The notes under the pieces were generated by a model, which saw only the letters and a list, made by a program, of their open reading frames with translations, was not told the origin of the DNA and did not search any database. Shown here one piece after another: positions 44,601 to 57,074 of a stretch of DNA of 64,000 nt (positions within the stretch are counted from its first letter, which is position 1; each line of letters starts with the position of its first letter). Source of the DNA: Conus ventricosus (Eukaryota > Mollusca > Gastropoda > Neogastropoda > Conidae); assembly GCA_018398815.1 (NCBI GenBank), contig CM031616.1, positions 73,254,355 through 73,318,354 on the forward strand. Reading direction: 5' to 3'. Made by a program: the position numbers and the translations under genes.

Positions 44601-47049
44601 CCAGTGGTCAAGCACTGGAATATCCCTGGCTGATAGGTATCGTGGGGATGTTCGAGGTGGGAAAACTCGGGTCATCCACTCGGCCTACCTCATTCAAGCT
44701 TGTGCTAGGATGGCAAACCTCTCGTGCCAACAGAGCGCAAGTGCCACACTCAAACCGCTTTTGAAGCCTTCAAGTTGGAGTGCGTGCGAGGTGACCACGT
44801 CAATAGTGAAGGTTCTTCTGCTACGTGTTCCTACCCTCAATCAGGTGCGAAAGAACTTGGGAAGCCCCACCGACTCAGCGTGGAACTGGGCAGACTCTGT
44901 TCATTTTGTGGTAAGGCGTTCTCTTGAGAACCTTTTGAGGGGGAGAACATGATTAGCTCGAAACAGTTGGTTTTGTGCCTACGACACTCTCCGTGACTTA
45001 CGTCCTACCTGTTGGGTCACGATTCGCCCTTGGCCGGACTTTTGGGGTCAAGAGACTCTCGAGAGGATTAGGCAGGAATTCTACTGGCCTGGCTTGGAGA
45101 TAAAGATGTGCGTCAGTATTTGCCGCTCTTGTGAAGGTGTGCATCGATCTAAACAACCAAGGCTATAACACAAGAGTTCCTCTTGGGGATAAGTGCCAAT
45201 AGTTCGAACACCATTCTCTAAGGTTAGGGGTGGTCTAGTGGGGCCCATATTACCGGCTTCAGTTCCGATGGTCATCGGTACATCCTCGTCATGGGCGATG
45301 ATGCCACGAGATACCCCGAAGCAGTTTCTCTTGAAGTCCATAGATGCGCCAATACTGTCGCCGAAGCACTATGTGGGCTTGTGGACTCGAAACTGGTATT
45401 CCAGGTACCCACAAGTACTATTTCCGTCCAAAGGGTCCTCAATTTAGTAGTGATGGAGTATGCAGGAGGTCTTCCGCTTACTCATCATGTCCCTGTTTAT
45501 CTCGAGTCCCTTTCATTGCGCAAGCAAACGGTCTGGTCGAAACGTCTTGTATTGCACAACACTGTAACAATATGGTTGAAGCGGGACTCTGCCATGAGGC
45601 TCCACGATGGAGGGGGATAGATACATCCCAGGTGTCCTCTTTGTTACGTGAAGTGCCACAGGAGAGATTGCGTTTTTCTCCTTGGAATTGTTGTACGGAC
45701 CTCGGTCTGGTTAGGGTCCAATGTCCGTATTGAAGAAACATTTGGAACAGTAGAAACAGTGGAGGAATTCTGACGAAGTCGCTTTTGTGCTTGACTTGTG
45801 GAACCTGGTATTGCTGAGTCCTGTGCGATACTGGCTTCTTCTCATCTACAGCGAGCTCAGGAGAGGGATATACGGATCTTTTGATTAAGGGTAGGCCCCT
45901 GTGAACGGCCGTGGTTCGAAAAACGGGAGATGAGGTGTCTTCTCTTCCGTCAATGAATAACAAGCTCCAGTTAGCCTGCAAAGACAGGGACCATATAATG
46001 GTCGAACAGCGAACCAGCGATGGGCTATGGGTCTTCAGCATCAAGGGAATGAGCAAGCTCTATCTCGCGAATTTGCTGAAAATAGTATCAATGGCGGGAA
46101 GAGAGTCCAAACTGGATTTGCCCCTGAGTCATACGAACCAATCGAGGAAACACCAAATGGAGATTACCCAGATTCCTCTGTAGCCCCTGACCCTGTAGTC
46201 GACAATCTACGAAAGATCAGGAGGCGACACACACTAATCACCAAGAATGCATTTGAGTTCGTTTTTGGGCCTCGTGGGGTAATTACCGCATATTATTTTT
46301 ATCCCCAACTTCTCAGAATTGGCCCTGCCCAGTCAACTGACCGAAAACAAGGGGAAGCTTCCAGAACAGATCGGTGGGTTCTGGAGTGTGTGTCGGCGTT
46401 CAGGCGGTTTGTTAAAGGTGGCGCTTACTTCCAAACCAGTGCTACAGCTCCGAGCCCTGTTAAAATCCCTTTTGTCCTGCGGGACAGATGCATAAGCTAC
46501 GGGGATAGGCGCTATCTCCTTGGTTTTCTCCAGGATCGAGGGTGGGAAGGGGCTTCAACACGTGGGGTACGTCAGTATGAAATCTGAGGGGGCTGCTGCA
46601 GAATTGCGGTTATCATTCGATAGGTGCAGGAGTGCTTAGCGGTGGTATGGGCCTATCCGTCGATTCTATCCCTACCTCTTCGGGCAGGTAATTAGTGCCT
46701 CCAGTCTGATCATCACCCATCTGCTTATACCTTCTTAGCATCTGGCCCATGGAGCAGAAGGTTAATGGGTGGGCTATTGAACTTCTGAGGTAACGAGTTT
46801 GACGTGAGCGCAATCCCTGGCTAGGAAATGTAGTGGCGGATTTTATCATTTGGTGGAGACGTAGGCTCTGTTTAATGTTTCTTCGGTTGCTGACCGGAGA
46901 TTCGATGATGAACTGTGTATCTTGTACCGTGATTGTGTTGGTGTTTTTTTTTCTTCTTTTTCTACATTCGCAATGTACCTTTGTTACTTGGGGACAGGTT
47001 TGGGTAGCTGGTACCTCATTTGTACCCATGCTTTTTTGGAGGGGGGTGG
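41638..47049 (+). mobile_element. First internal region of element I in the third contig
   Basis: This is the same internal region as 23726-28940: leader, gag, protease, integrase, RT remnant, RNase H and purine tract. From about 42880 onward it is dotted with indels and substitutions relative to the middle contig, although the leader before that point is almost identical. This abrupt change in error density suggests poor consensus, not age. Confidence 0.9.
42704..46870 (+). pseudogene. gag-PR-IN-RNase H of element I, heavily corrupted copy
   Basis: Gag starts 'MDTDRVVTRSVSAAAAGLGK' at 42704, and here the frame stays open through the Ala run where the middle contig copy shifts. Later domains are recognisable only in short frames: protease 'DAIRDSG' with the following Ala replaced (44415-44440), the integrase C-terminal 'TGDEVSSLPSMNNKLQLA' (about 45925-45980), and the RT-connection/RNase H region (46240-46870). 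As in 28087-28770, no RT palm lies between integrase and RNase H. Dozens of single-base differences from the middle contig make any translation unreliable. Confidence 0.75.
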
Positions 47050-48700
47050 TGTACGCACTGCTTGTTTCTTCAACTGTCATGTTCATGGGTCCGTTTTGTC
47101 TAGAGGGAAGTAATTTGTGTAGGGGGTTAGTTTTGTTATTATGCAGCTGTGTCTTGTCGTAACTATAAAATATAACTTCTTAGTTTTATTTTTGCTTTTA
47201 ATCTCTCTGAACCCACCTTCCATCCTGCATTGTCATGTGTTTTCCATGTGGACTCGGGTTGGCTCGGGGGGGTTTATATCGTGGGCTGTGTGAGCGTCCT
47301 CTCACTGCCAATCAGTTTTTTTTTTGGGAAGCGACTGGGGCTGTCGAGTTGGAAGGCGGTTCAGTGGGTTGTTAGGATAACGTGTAGTGCAAGCCATTAG
47401 GCTTTGCAGGTTTTTTTTCTTGTTAATCTGTTTTTTTGTGAGGTGTGAATTCTATCCTCAGGGAGCACATCGTGCATCATTTGTGGGAAGGAAAATGCTG
47501 TTGCATTTTTTTTGGAGATACTTATCTCCCGGTCTCAGGATTAAGGTTTTTTACCTTTGGGTTTTTCCTGCCCAGTTGGTACTAGTACGACTGCTGTCGT
47601 CTTGTCAAGTTTCCCTTTTGTGTGTTTTCCTCGTGGTTAGTGAATACAGTCGTGTATCACAGTATTCACTTGGAGGACAGTTGCCTGTTTTATTAATTTT
47701 TAGGGCCTCGACCAGGGTTCTGAGATAGGACGAATCCTGCTGTGCGTCGTGGTGTGTTCCGAGGTCACCCGCCCCCCCCCACCCGGCGGTCGCGCTCTCC
47801 CTTCGCCGGGATCCCGAACAGGACTGGTCTCACGGTCTTTGGGGGGTCGGTCGTAAGTCTGGATCCACGGTTTAATGCAGTGATAAGGACAGGCATTTTA
47901 AATCCTGTTTTTGTCGCAGAGCGCGTTATAATTCTTTTTTGGTTTTGTTTGGCTATACTTGATTGTTTTGTTTGCTATTTCCACTTTTCTGGCTTTCAGG
48001 GTTGTCGCGCTGTTTGGTGCGTTTTTGTGTAGGTGCAGGTTTACAGTTTATTTTCTTGCCATGTGTTACACATGCATTGTTTAATCATTCTTTCTGTGAT
48101 GAATGTCCCATTCGTATGTTAGCGTTTAAATAAAAAGTGAAAGTTATTGTTGGTGTTTAGGTCGGTCCTTAGCTGGTTGAACTTCCCCAGTATACTACCC
48201 TTTCTAAGGGTTTTCCCAAGTCAGCTCCCCTTTGTTTTGGCCTTTCTTTTTTTTTGATACAGTGCTAAGTTTCATCTCTGAAACCGTAATACCGTCTAAT
48301 CCCACTGGCTGTTGTCTTTGTTTGATCATGGGCATATCTGGTTATTCCCCTAATTTTTATATTTTGAGGGATCAGTTTATGGCCCCTATCATTAATGTTT
48401 TTTCTTAAATCTTCCTTGACCCCTTTGGTTGCATTCCGGCTCACCACCTTACCTTATTGGCCCCACACCCAGAATCGACCGGGAATCGTGATATGTTTGT
48501 GGAGAGAGATTTCGTTTATTTCCGTGGTGTGTGTGTGTCAAGTCCCTTCCATTTTTTTTTACAGCCCTTTTGGAGTTATAAATGTTACCCGTCCTATAGG
48601 TATGTTAAACATGGTGTAGTGACCTATATGTTTTTTTGTGACAGTAAAGTTTCAGTTTTTTTGTGCTGTATTTACGTGTTTGGATTGGATGTTTGTGTGT
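47050..48700 (+). mobile_element. Left part of the middle LTR of element I (short form)
   Basis: It starts TGTACGCACTG (a C lost) after a G-rich purine tract, lacks the 1.39-kb segment like 28941-30513, and ends where element II is inserted. Many indels are present. Confidence 0.88.
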
Positions 48701-50106
48701 TGTCACGGACCAAAAAATGAAAAAACCCAACTCGTGGAGTCGGCTGCCAATTTGTTCGGGACTTTAGCTTCATCTCAAACAATTCTAGGCGCCACTGTGA
48801 CGGGCCTTGGGTGGGGCCCAGCCTATTAAGCTTTGTGGTGAGGCTTCACGGATCGGTACCGAGACACCCAAGACAGATAAGCCGTTTTGGGACCAGACGC
48901 CTCGATGTCTGCCCGGTCGCATTCTGTGCCTGGGCGGACTCATCTAGCCATTTTACAATGTCCAGTGCCCTCGCTTAGCCACACGGCGCCAGTGTTTAAG
49001 TAGGGAAGGGGGGATCGGGTAAGGTAGTGTTTGTGGTGGGGGGGTGAAATCTAGCTAATCTTTTAAATGGACCGATTGTCCACCACAGAGAGTAGGTTGT
49101 GTAGGCGTGGGGACTGTAATGATTGAATATCCAATGGAATTAGTGGGAGCATAACTCGGGTGTCAGGGGGATTGTAAAAATTACTTGACCAATGGTACTC
49201 GCCCTTTTTGGACAGATCGGAACGAATATGAAGGATGTGAGAGTGCAGAGAACGGGAGGAGAGAACGAGGGGGGGAGAAAGAACGAGAGAGTGTGAGAGG
49301 AGAGGTCTGAGTGTAGTCTCTGCAGGAGAATGGCCATGTGAGTGAGAGGAGGATGTTTGGGCTTTAGCACGAGATAGTTAGCAGAGAAGGACTTAGGGAG
49401 TTGTTGGAGAGTGTTGCTAAATTATGAAGAGGAAAAGAAATGAATGAAAAAAAAAAAAGAGAAATAGAAAATGCAACAATGTCCTTTTGATAAGAGCAGA
49501 CTAGAAGTGAGTGTAGTGAGTGAGTTGCAATGCGTTTATGCCAGGAAGATTGAAAGGAGATACTGACGGTGTTGATTGTCTATATGGTCTATTCTAAACG
49601 GGGGTTCGACACTCATAACTTGGCCAGCGCAACTTTCTTCGGCAGTTCAACCTGACCAACGCCATCAGTCCAGCCGACCGGTGCTAGCAGTCTGCTGACC
49701 GGTGCAAGCAGTCCAACACCAGTGCCAGCTGTTGTGTCGAGTGGTGAACGTGCGTGAGTAAAAATAATAAAAGAAAAAGAAAGAGACAGTGATTCGTGAT
49801 GTGTTAAAGATCATCCTGGCCCAGGTTTAGTAGTAATTCTATTTATACCCGGTCGGTTTGGTAATGGATGTTTTTGATTAAATGATTTTGTGTAGTTTAG
49901 GTAAGAGGAATGTTTTTATTTCATTTGTTTCCTATGCATTGTTGTTTCGTTCTTTGTTCTTGTGGAGTAAAGTTTAGAGACTTTACTTGTGGTTTGTTGT
50001 GACGAAGCATGATAATATGATATGAGATTGTATGCAAGCTAGTGAGTGTTGTTTGGGGGGACTGCTGCGCTAGCCCTTCCTCCACTGACATCACCCGAGG
50101 TTGACA
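48701..50106 (+). mobile_element. 5' LTR of element II (third contig)
   Basis: This copy corresponds to 30514-31859 but has about 60 extra bases scattered as small insertions, consistent with low consensus quality. The primer site region follows at about 50112. Confidence 0.88.
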
Positions 50107-50530
50107 ATGTATTGGCGAGCTGCCAGGTATTCTGGGCCCCATTTATTATAATTGTTCAACTTCTCAGAGAGGAAGGGGGTGGGATTCAAGTATTGTAATC
50201 CTAAGACAAGGGGTTGTCTTACTGTATGTTCCCAATATTGTTAATATACTTGGCTTGGCATTGCTTCCTAGTAGTTTATTAATAGGCTTGGCTTTTCTGC
50301 CCCAGAGTAACTTATTTCGCACTGATTGCCTATAATTCGCTCTCATAGTTGGGTCTGGCGCTGGGCGTCTCATATCATACTTATCTACGTTTGTCCCATA
50401 TGCTAATTTATCATTCATAGGTTGTGCTTTTACGTCACTCGTGTCGGGGGGGAGGAAACCACCATTGGGCTGTCGTAGTAATGTATAATTCTTGTTCAAA
50501 AAAAAAATAAAAAAAAAAAAAAGAGATTTA

Positions 50531-51690
50531 ATGGCGGAAAGAAAGAACACCCCTATTGAAACAATACTTGTGTGCGCCTTCGCCTCGTGAGTTAGGCTTA
50601 CTCGGGAGATGAGTTGCGTGCTTTCGTGGTGGGGGGGGAAAACCAACTAAATGTTGGATAAGAGATGAAACGCGCGGAAAGCGCGTGTCGCTTGGAATTG
50701 CAGAGCAGGAATAGCTATAAAGTAGAGCTGGAAATAGTAAATATTAAGGTGTCAGGCTCCTAATGATAATCAGGCTAGGGAAACGCAGGCAGGAAACAGA
50801 AAGATTGAGGGACAAGCGCCAGAAACAGAAAGTAAGAAGCATGGAAACAGAAAGATTAAAGGTTAATTAGAGCTAGGAGAATGTGAGAAGACAAAGGGAG
50901 ACCTCCGAATGGTGGTAGTTCGCAACTTTCACTGTGACTCTGGGAGCAGCTATGGCCCCTCCCCGACCAAGTTGCCAAAATTCTCGGAAGGGTCCGATTC
51001 GTTTTGAAGGCATACATCTGGCGTTTCGAAACGTTTGCAACCTGTCAGGGTTGGGCCTCCGAAGTTGTGGGCAGTCATTTTGTCGGCGTTGTTACTGTCG
51101 GGTAGGCATTGCAGATTTTTCACGGCGTTACCTGCAGAACAACAGTCCGATTTTGGTGATGTGAAGGAGTCTGTAACTGAAGGGATTTGACCTCACAGAA
51201 GAAGGATTCAGGAAGAAATTTCGTTCAGCTAATTACAAGCAGTGAGACGGTACACTCTGTTTGGTGCTCGTTTTAGACCACTATTTTGAGAAATGGTTTA
51301 GAGCTGAGTGGTTACAAAGAAGGACGTTCGCTGAATTGAAAGAGCTAGTTATGAAAGAACTGTATTTTGTCATGTTGCGGCCTGAGTAACCATACATTTG
51401 TAAGAGGAACAGCCGTGACTGTCAGGGGAGTTGTTGAAGTTCGCAGAGGTGTATAGAGAGGCACGTTCTTTGGGCACGAAGGTGAGGAGAAACAGTTTTG
51501 ATAGGCCTCAGGTGAGAAGAGTGACAAGGAGACCTGGGGAAGTTTTCTGGCAATGTCTGCAAACCCTGTTGGTGGGGCAGGAAGGTAAGGGCAAAGGGAC
51601 TTTTGGTGTTTCATTGGTCACAAGAAGGGACATGTGGCGAGGGTTGTGCATGAAGGTTCAGAAGGCAGCAGCCTTGAATGAGGTGGAATA
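50531..51690 (+). pseudogene. Gag of element II, frameshifted
   Basis: The ATG at 50531 follows an A-rich run as at 32271. The coiled coil, the capsid start (about 50960-51010) and the stretch equivalent to 'GARLDHYFE' (about 51270) can all be followed in changing frames. Beyond the middle contig's end, the sequence reads a C-terminal capsid-like part ('KFAEVYREAR' at 51434). It then reads a degenerate zinc knuckle, 'HKKGHVAR' in one frame near 51620-51645, with the Cys positions partly lost. Gag would form the particle. The copy cannot be translated as one product. Confidence 0.7.
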
Positions 51691-51759
51691 GGGTCGTCAA
51701 GGGAAAAAAGACTGCAGTGGAACCAAAGGGAAGTCAGTCTGAACGGTGGGTGGGAGTGC

Positions 51760-52230
51760 AGCCTATGGCTAGCACTGGACAGCTGTCTGTGTCAGGGATG
51801 GAGGGCACTAGGGCTGGTGGTTTGTTACCAGGTGGAAGATGGGTGGATTCGGCCTGATGTGGTGAATAGTGTTACGTGTCACTGGTGGTTACATGCGGCC
51901 GGTAGTACGACAACGCTCGGGCGAGGGAAAGGGATTTGACAGGGGCCAAATCCAGACCTGTTCTCTTATATCGATGGCCTGTGAGGGAGTTTCCCGTTGT
52001 TAGTTAGAATGTACGTACCCCTTTCTCTCAGGCGGAGTTGTCATTCGGCGTTGGTGATTGGGTGTAACCCTTCTATGATTTGATCATTGGAAATATTTTT
52101 CAAGGGCCAAAGGGATCAAGGGGTTCCTGAGTTGTTGAATGCTGACAGGGGCAGCAGTTCAAACACGAGCAGAAAGGAGGAAAGGTTGATAAAACCGTTA
52201 GGTGGTTCCGGCAAGGGAAGTCAGGCATAG
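51760..52230 (+). pseudogene. Protease region of element II (weak)
   Basis: By position this stretch, between the zinc knuckle and the integrase, should encode the aspartic protease. A block that reads like a Tyr-Asp-Leu-Ile-Ile-Gly-Asn end, known from related proteases, can be traced near 52070-52095, followed by 'GPKGSRG' sequence. The Asp-Ser/Thr-Gly active site itself is not clear because of frame breaks. Confidence 0.4.
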
Positions 52231-52399
52231 ATGTGTGCCTGATGAGTTTAGGGCAGCGCCAGGAAAAGACCCTTCGTCGTGAAGTCTTGGGAGTGGCCAG
52301 AGGTGGAGAGAATCAGGAGGTTAGAGGAGTGGAGTACAGAATTTCTTGTGAAAAAGGAGGGCTGTTGTACCGATGTGTTTCTCCAAAGGGGAATGACAG

Positions 52400-53560
52400 G
52401 TTTAAGGTGAACACTCAGTTTTAGAGGTACACAGCAGGTTATCGTGACACTGTATTGTCTGTGGGTCACGAGTTCGATATGGCGGGTCATCTCGGCACCA
52501 GCAAAACAGTGACGACTTTGATGATTTCATTGGCCAGGAGCAATGGCTGACATCATGCGGTTCTGCTTGGTCGTGAGACGTAATGTGTAAAAGGTTCAGC
52601 CACACAAGAGGGGGTGAAGAGGGAAGGCGCCTCTTAAACATTCACCCCTTTAATTGACTACTCATTATGGTGGGTGGCTGTGATTGATTGGCCAATGCGC
52701 CCTGTTCCTCATAAGGTGGGCACAGGTATGTGTTGTCGCTGGTGGACTACGCGACCAGTACCCAGAAGCGGTTGCACATTGAAAGGCGTAGTAAGCAAAC
52801 AGGTCGCTGAAGGGGCTGGTATAGATATATTCTGCTCTCGCTGCGTGGGTGTTGTGCCAGCACAAATTACAGTGACCAGGGGGTCACAGTTCACCGCAGG
52901 CGTGTATGAGGGTGGTCAACAGGCTTGCCTAGGGATCACACAGCTTCTCACTACCCCTTCCTCCCTCCAATGCAGGCTGGTGGAGAGATTCCATGGTGTG
53001 CTGATGGGATCTTAAAGAAACTCTGTGAGGAAAGGCCTAGCAGTTTTGGTCGGAGAAATTCCGCGGCACTGTTCGCCTACAGGGAAAGCCCCTCAGGAGA
53101 GCAAAGGCTTTTCGCATTTGAGATGCTGTATGGGCGGTCAGTTAGGGAACAGTGTGCTTTCTCAAAGAGCTGTTGGTCCGGAGAGAACAGGAGTCAGAAC
53201 GAGGTCAAAACCACTTTTCAGTATGTGGTGGACTACGCAATAGGCCGAGGGGACATGTAAGTCGCACATGGGAGAGTTTGCAGGAGGATAGGGTCGTCCA
53301 GAGATAGCATATAGGCAGGGAAGGTGAGGATGCAATTACCTCAAGGTGGGTGATATCAAGTCCTGTTACTGACTTCCAAGGATCACAACATAGTGCTGAT
53401 GCATTGGAATAGGGACCATTCACCATCATTGAAAGGTAGATCAGGTTTCCGAATCGCTCACGATGTGAATGGGAAATCAAAACTTTCCATGCAAATTTAC
53501 TCCGCAAATATATTCAGCGTGTACTCAGCACATAGGCGCAGCTGCAATCCATTGATGGAG
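52400..53560 (+). pseudogene. Integrase of element II, upstream of RT
   Basis: The HHCC region begins 'GHEFDMAGHLGTSKTVTTLM' (52465-52525). Core landmarks are a 'YATSTQKRLHIERRSKQTGR'-like stretch (52747-52806), in which an 'EAV' block appears in another frame; 'QITVTRGSQFTAGVYEGG' (52865-52918), where the catalytic SDQG reads TRGS; and 'GLVERFHGVL'-like sequence near 52975-53005. They are followed by 'ALFAYRESPSGEQ' and 'FEMLYGRSVRE' (53070-53150). The C-terminal 'NGKSKLSMQIY' region (53470-53505) resembles the NGKSKxxHANLL end of element I's integrase. Frame breaks are numerous. Its position before RT, as in element I, marks a Gmr1-like pol order. Confidence 0.75.
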
Positions 53561-53649
53561 GTGAAGGAGACCTGCAGAAGATAGGGGGAGATTTTGTTGC
53601 CTGAGTTTCCTGGGGAAGTGTCATACTAAGGATGTTGTCACTGTATGAA

Positions 53650-54180
53650 GGGCTAGACAGTAGAGTCAGGAGGATGTTAGGGGGCTCCTAGAACAGTATT
53701 GGGCGTCCCTGACTGATAAACCAGGCTGGACAAACTCTAGAAAAACATGTTTACGTGGAGTTTACATAGCCAATAAACCCGTACATGTGAAAGCCTACCC
53801 GATCCCATTTGCCCAACAAGCAGTGATCGAGGTGGAGGTAGAAAAGTTGTTGGACCTTGGGTGATTGAAATCCGTTCCAAATCATCATATAGTGCCACCG
53901 TCGTCTTGTGAGAAAAAAGTCAGGTGAGCATCGATTCTGTGTGACTATTGTCGTCTGAACAGTGTCACCATGGTCGATGCTGAGGTCATACCAAACATGG
54001 GAAGACTGTTCGTCAGATTCGCCCACATAGCAAGAGCCAGTATGTCACTGGATAGATCTGGAGCAAGGGTTTACTGGCAAATAGCCAGAGTGATGGACTC
54101 AAAGGAAGTCACAGCATTCTCCACTCCATGGGGATATACCCAGTGGCGAGTACTCCTTTTGGGGGGATGGGTCAAAGCAC

Positions 54181-54211
<31 letters not shown>

Positions 54212-55085
54212 AGTCTTCCTCGGATGATGAGGATGTTATGACGGGATTGGATGGCGTTGTGAAATTTCTTGGAGGACATTTGATAGCTTCCGAGACAATG
54301 GGAGTGGGTGCATATGAGGCTGCTTGGAGCAGTTTTAGAGAGGTTGTGCCAAGCCATTCTCACAGCAGACCTACAATGTGCACAGGTTGGTTTTCAAGCC
54401 TGGTGTTCCTAGGGTTTGTTGTCGGAGGCGACGACAAAGCAGCCGGAAAGAGGATTGGTGGTGGATGATGTTGATTATGAGAGACCAAAGACTAATATAC
54501 AGAAGGTCAGGTGTTTGCTAGGTTTTATTGGGTTCTTTGGGAGTTTTTTTGTCCCAATTTTGCTGCAATTCGAGTCCTCTCAGTGATTTTGGTCTAGGCA
54601 GGGATAAACCGGGCAGTGGTCGAGTGTGTCAGACGCTGCAGAGCAAGCACTGCAGACGTGTTCGAATAGACTAGGTTCCCGTCCCATCTTTGAAGCTTAC
54701 CTGATATGGTTCTAAAAACATTTCTCGTTGCGTACAGATGCATCTGGTGGTGGGATAGGTGCAGTATTCAGTATTGTAGCAGGGGAGCATGATGGGGTCG
54801 AGTTTCCTGTTGAGATTTGCTAGAAGGAAGTTGACAAAGTGTGAAAGTAGGGGTACGCTTACGGTGGATGAAGGAGTGTTAGTGTTTGTGGGCCGTGCAG
54901 ATGTTCACAAATACTTGTATGGGAATGAGTGAGTGACAGTGACGATCTTCAACCACCTCAAATTCACTGCAGGAGGGCACAGCTGAAAAACTGCAGGGTT
55001 CTGCGTTGGGCAATGCACTGCCAGCCTACAGGTATCGAGTGCAGACATCCCAGGTCGACAGAATGTCGGAAGCTGACTTATTTTA
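53650..55085 (+). pseudogene. Reverse transcriptase and RNase H of element II, degenerate
   Basis: RT begins with 'EDVRGLLEQY' (53663), then 'KPVHVKAYPIPFAQQAVIEV' (53778-53840), 'DYCRLNSVTMVDAEVIPNM' (53943-54000), 'DLSGARVYWQI'-like sequence (54052-54080) and 'KEVTAFSTPWG' (54100-54135). A 31-base C run at 54183-54211 breaks the domain before the catalytic block, which reads 'KFLGGHLIASE' (54265-54300) where FLDD would be expected. After the thumb, 'LRTDASGGGIGAVFS' (54730-54775) is the first RNase H motif, followed by 'FVWAVQMFHKYLYGN'-like sequence (54885-54925). The coding remains end near 55085. The copy looks inactive. Confidence 0.75.
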
Positions 55086-55682
55086 GCGTTTGTAGTCTAG
55101 CTAGCTGCAAATCAGTGTGAAGTCTGTCATTTCCGGGGTGCTTTGTTGTTAATATGTGTTGATTACTGTTATGTCGTGTGGTTATGGGTTCATTTACCAG
55201 TTGCTATGGTTATTTTTTTGTGTGTGACTTGTTCATTTTTTCATTTGTGAGACTTGTTCTTGTGAAAGTAGTGATGCTTGGAGCATACTGTCGCTTGGGT
55301 AGCGATATGGCATTTTTTGCAATAGTGAGGATGGAGATTCTCAGTGTAGTGTCATAGGATGTGTTCTTATTATATGTTGCTTTTCATAAGAATTGTGAAG
55401 AGAGGATATGGCAAATATATGCAGGTAGGGGAATCGCTAAAGTGCGTACAGAGGTCGTAATTAAAAGATATTTGAAATAACGCAGAGCGCAGCGTTCAAT
55501 GTATACGCATTGGAGTGGTTTTCTCTTATGATTTATTTTATAATTTATAAAACGTTGGTTGTAAAGTTTTTTTTTAAAATCTTTGCACGTGTTAGCTGTG
55601 TGTCAGCAAATATTCGGTTGTTGTTTTTTTTGTTCGTTGTTTGAGACAATGCGGAGCATGGTCTTTTGCAAGGGGGTGAAAT
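55086..55682 (+). other. 3' untranslated stretch and polypurine tract of element II
   Basis: No coding sequence is visible. The last bases before the LTR are GCAAGGGGGTGAAAT (55668-55682), a purine-rich plus-strand primer. Confidence 0.7.
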
Positions 55683-57074
55683 TGTCACGGACAAAAAATG
55701 AAACAAACCAACTAGTGGAAGGCGGGGCAGCCAATTTGTTCGGACATAGTTTTCAAACTCTAAATTCTTAGGCGCCTGATAGAGGGCCCATGGTCGGGCC
55801 CAGGCCAATTATAACGCTTAGGTGGAGTGGCTTCACGGGAGATCGGTTTTACGATCCACCCAGACAGACTTAAGCCGTTTTGACCGACGCTGATGTTGCC
55901 GGACGCATCTCAGTGCCTGGTGCCCGGTCTTCTGCCAATTTACACTGACCACGTGCCACGATTAAGCCATCGGCGCCCTGGTTATGTAGGGAAGGGGGAA
56001 GGTAGTGTGTGGGGGGGGTGAATTCTAGCTAATCATTTAAATGACCGATTGACCTCCACAGAGAGTAAGGTGTGTAGGCGTGACTGTCTTGATTTGATTA
56101 TCCATTGGAATTTGAGGGAGATATACTTGGGTGTCAGGGGTTTAAATTTACTGACCAATGGTAATCGCCCTTTTTGAGTTAAGAGGAAAACGTATAAGAA
56201 GGATGTGGAGATGTGAGAGTAGTGGAGAACTGAGGGGGGGAGAACGAAAACAGAGTGAGAGAGAGAGAGAAGAGGTCTGAGGGTAGTCTCTGCTGGAGAA
56301 AGGCAGAGACAGAGTGTTGTGAGTGAGTGAGTCTGGCATTAGCTCGAGATAGTCTGCTAGAGGAAGGACTTAGGAGAGATGTGGAGAGACGTTGCTTACT
56401 ACTGAATGAGGAAGAGAAAAGAAGATAAAAAAAAGAGAATAAGGAAAAGCACCATGTCCATTTGATAAGGAGCAGACTAGAAGGGTGAGAGAGAGAGAGT
56501 GCAATGCGTTATAATGCGGAAGAAAAGTAAGGAAGAAAAGATCGATGTTGTAGTCAATGTTCTATCTAAACCGGGGTTCGACATCATATTGGCCAGCGAC
56601 ACTTTCATCGGCAGTCCAACCTGTCCAAGCCTAGCAGTCCTCAGCGCCGACCCCCTGTGGCTAGCTGTCCTCAGCTTGTCCGGTTTGCAAGCAGTACCTA
56701 AACTGTGCCAGCTGTTGTGTCGTGTGGTTGAAAGTGACAGTGAGAAATATAATAAAAGAAAAGAAAGAGTACAGTGATTCGTGTATAGTTAAGATCACCT
56801 GGCCTGGTAAAGTAGAATCTAATATAATACCCCGTTAGTTAATGAATGTTTTAGATAAATGATTTGTGAAGTTCAGAAAGAGAGAATTTTGTAATTTCCA
56901 TTTGATTCCATATGCATTGAAGTTTTCGTTCTATGCAACATGTTTAGTAAAGTTATAGACTTTACTAGTTTTGATGAGACGAAAGGCATGATATAAGATT
57001 GAGATTGTAAGCAAGCTGTGAGTGTTTTATGGGCTGTGCGCTAGTCCTTCCCCACTGACATCACCCGGTTGACA
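55683..57074 (+). mobile_element. 3' LTR of element II
   Basis: It starts TGTCACGGACAAAAAATG and ends GGTTGACA, matching 30514-31859 throughout. It includes the GA-rich part and the 23-bp tandem repeats (about 56611-56710, blurred). It is followed directly by the target repeat gtgtg (57075-57079). Confidence 0.92.

Larger units (their letters stand above)
48701..57074 (+). mobile_element. Element II: complete Gmr1-like Ty3/Gypsy retrotransposon nested in element I
   Basis: The 8.4-kb element has two LTRs (48701-50106 and 55683-57074), a primer site, gag, protease, integrase, reverse transcriptase, RNase H, about 600 bp of 3' untranslated sequence and a purine tract. Its outer ends are TGTCACGG and GGTTGACA. 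The right flank is gtgtggttagcgcg, and the left flank in the middle contig is ..tttgtgtg, giving the 5-bp target duplication gtgtg within element I's LTR. The two LTRs belong to one family but differ by many indels; whether this is age or consensus error cannot be told here. Confidence 0.88.

Noticed and set aside
55086..55682. Possible envelope-like gene after RNase H in element II
   Set aside because: No open frame of useful length and no signal peptide or membrane pattern; it appears to be untranslated sequence.
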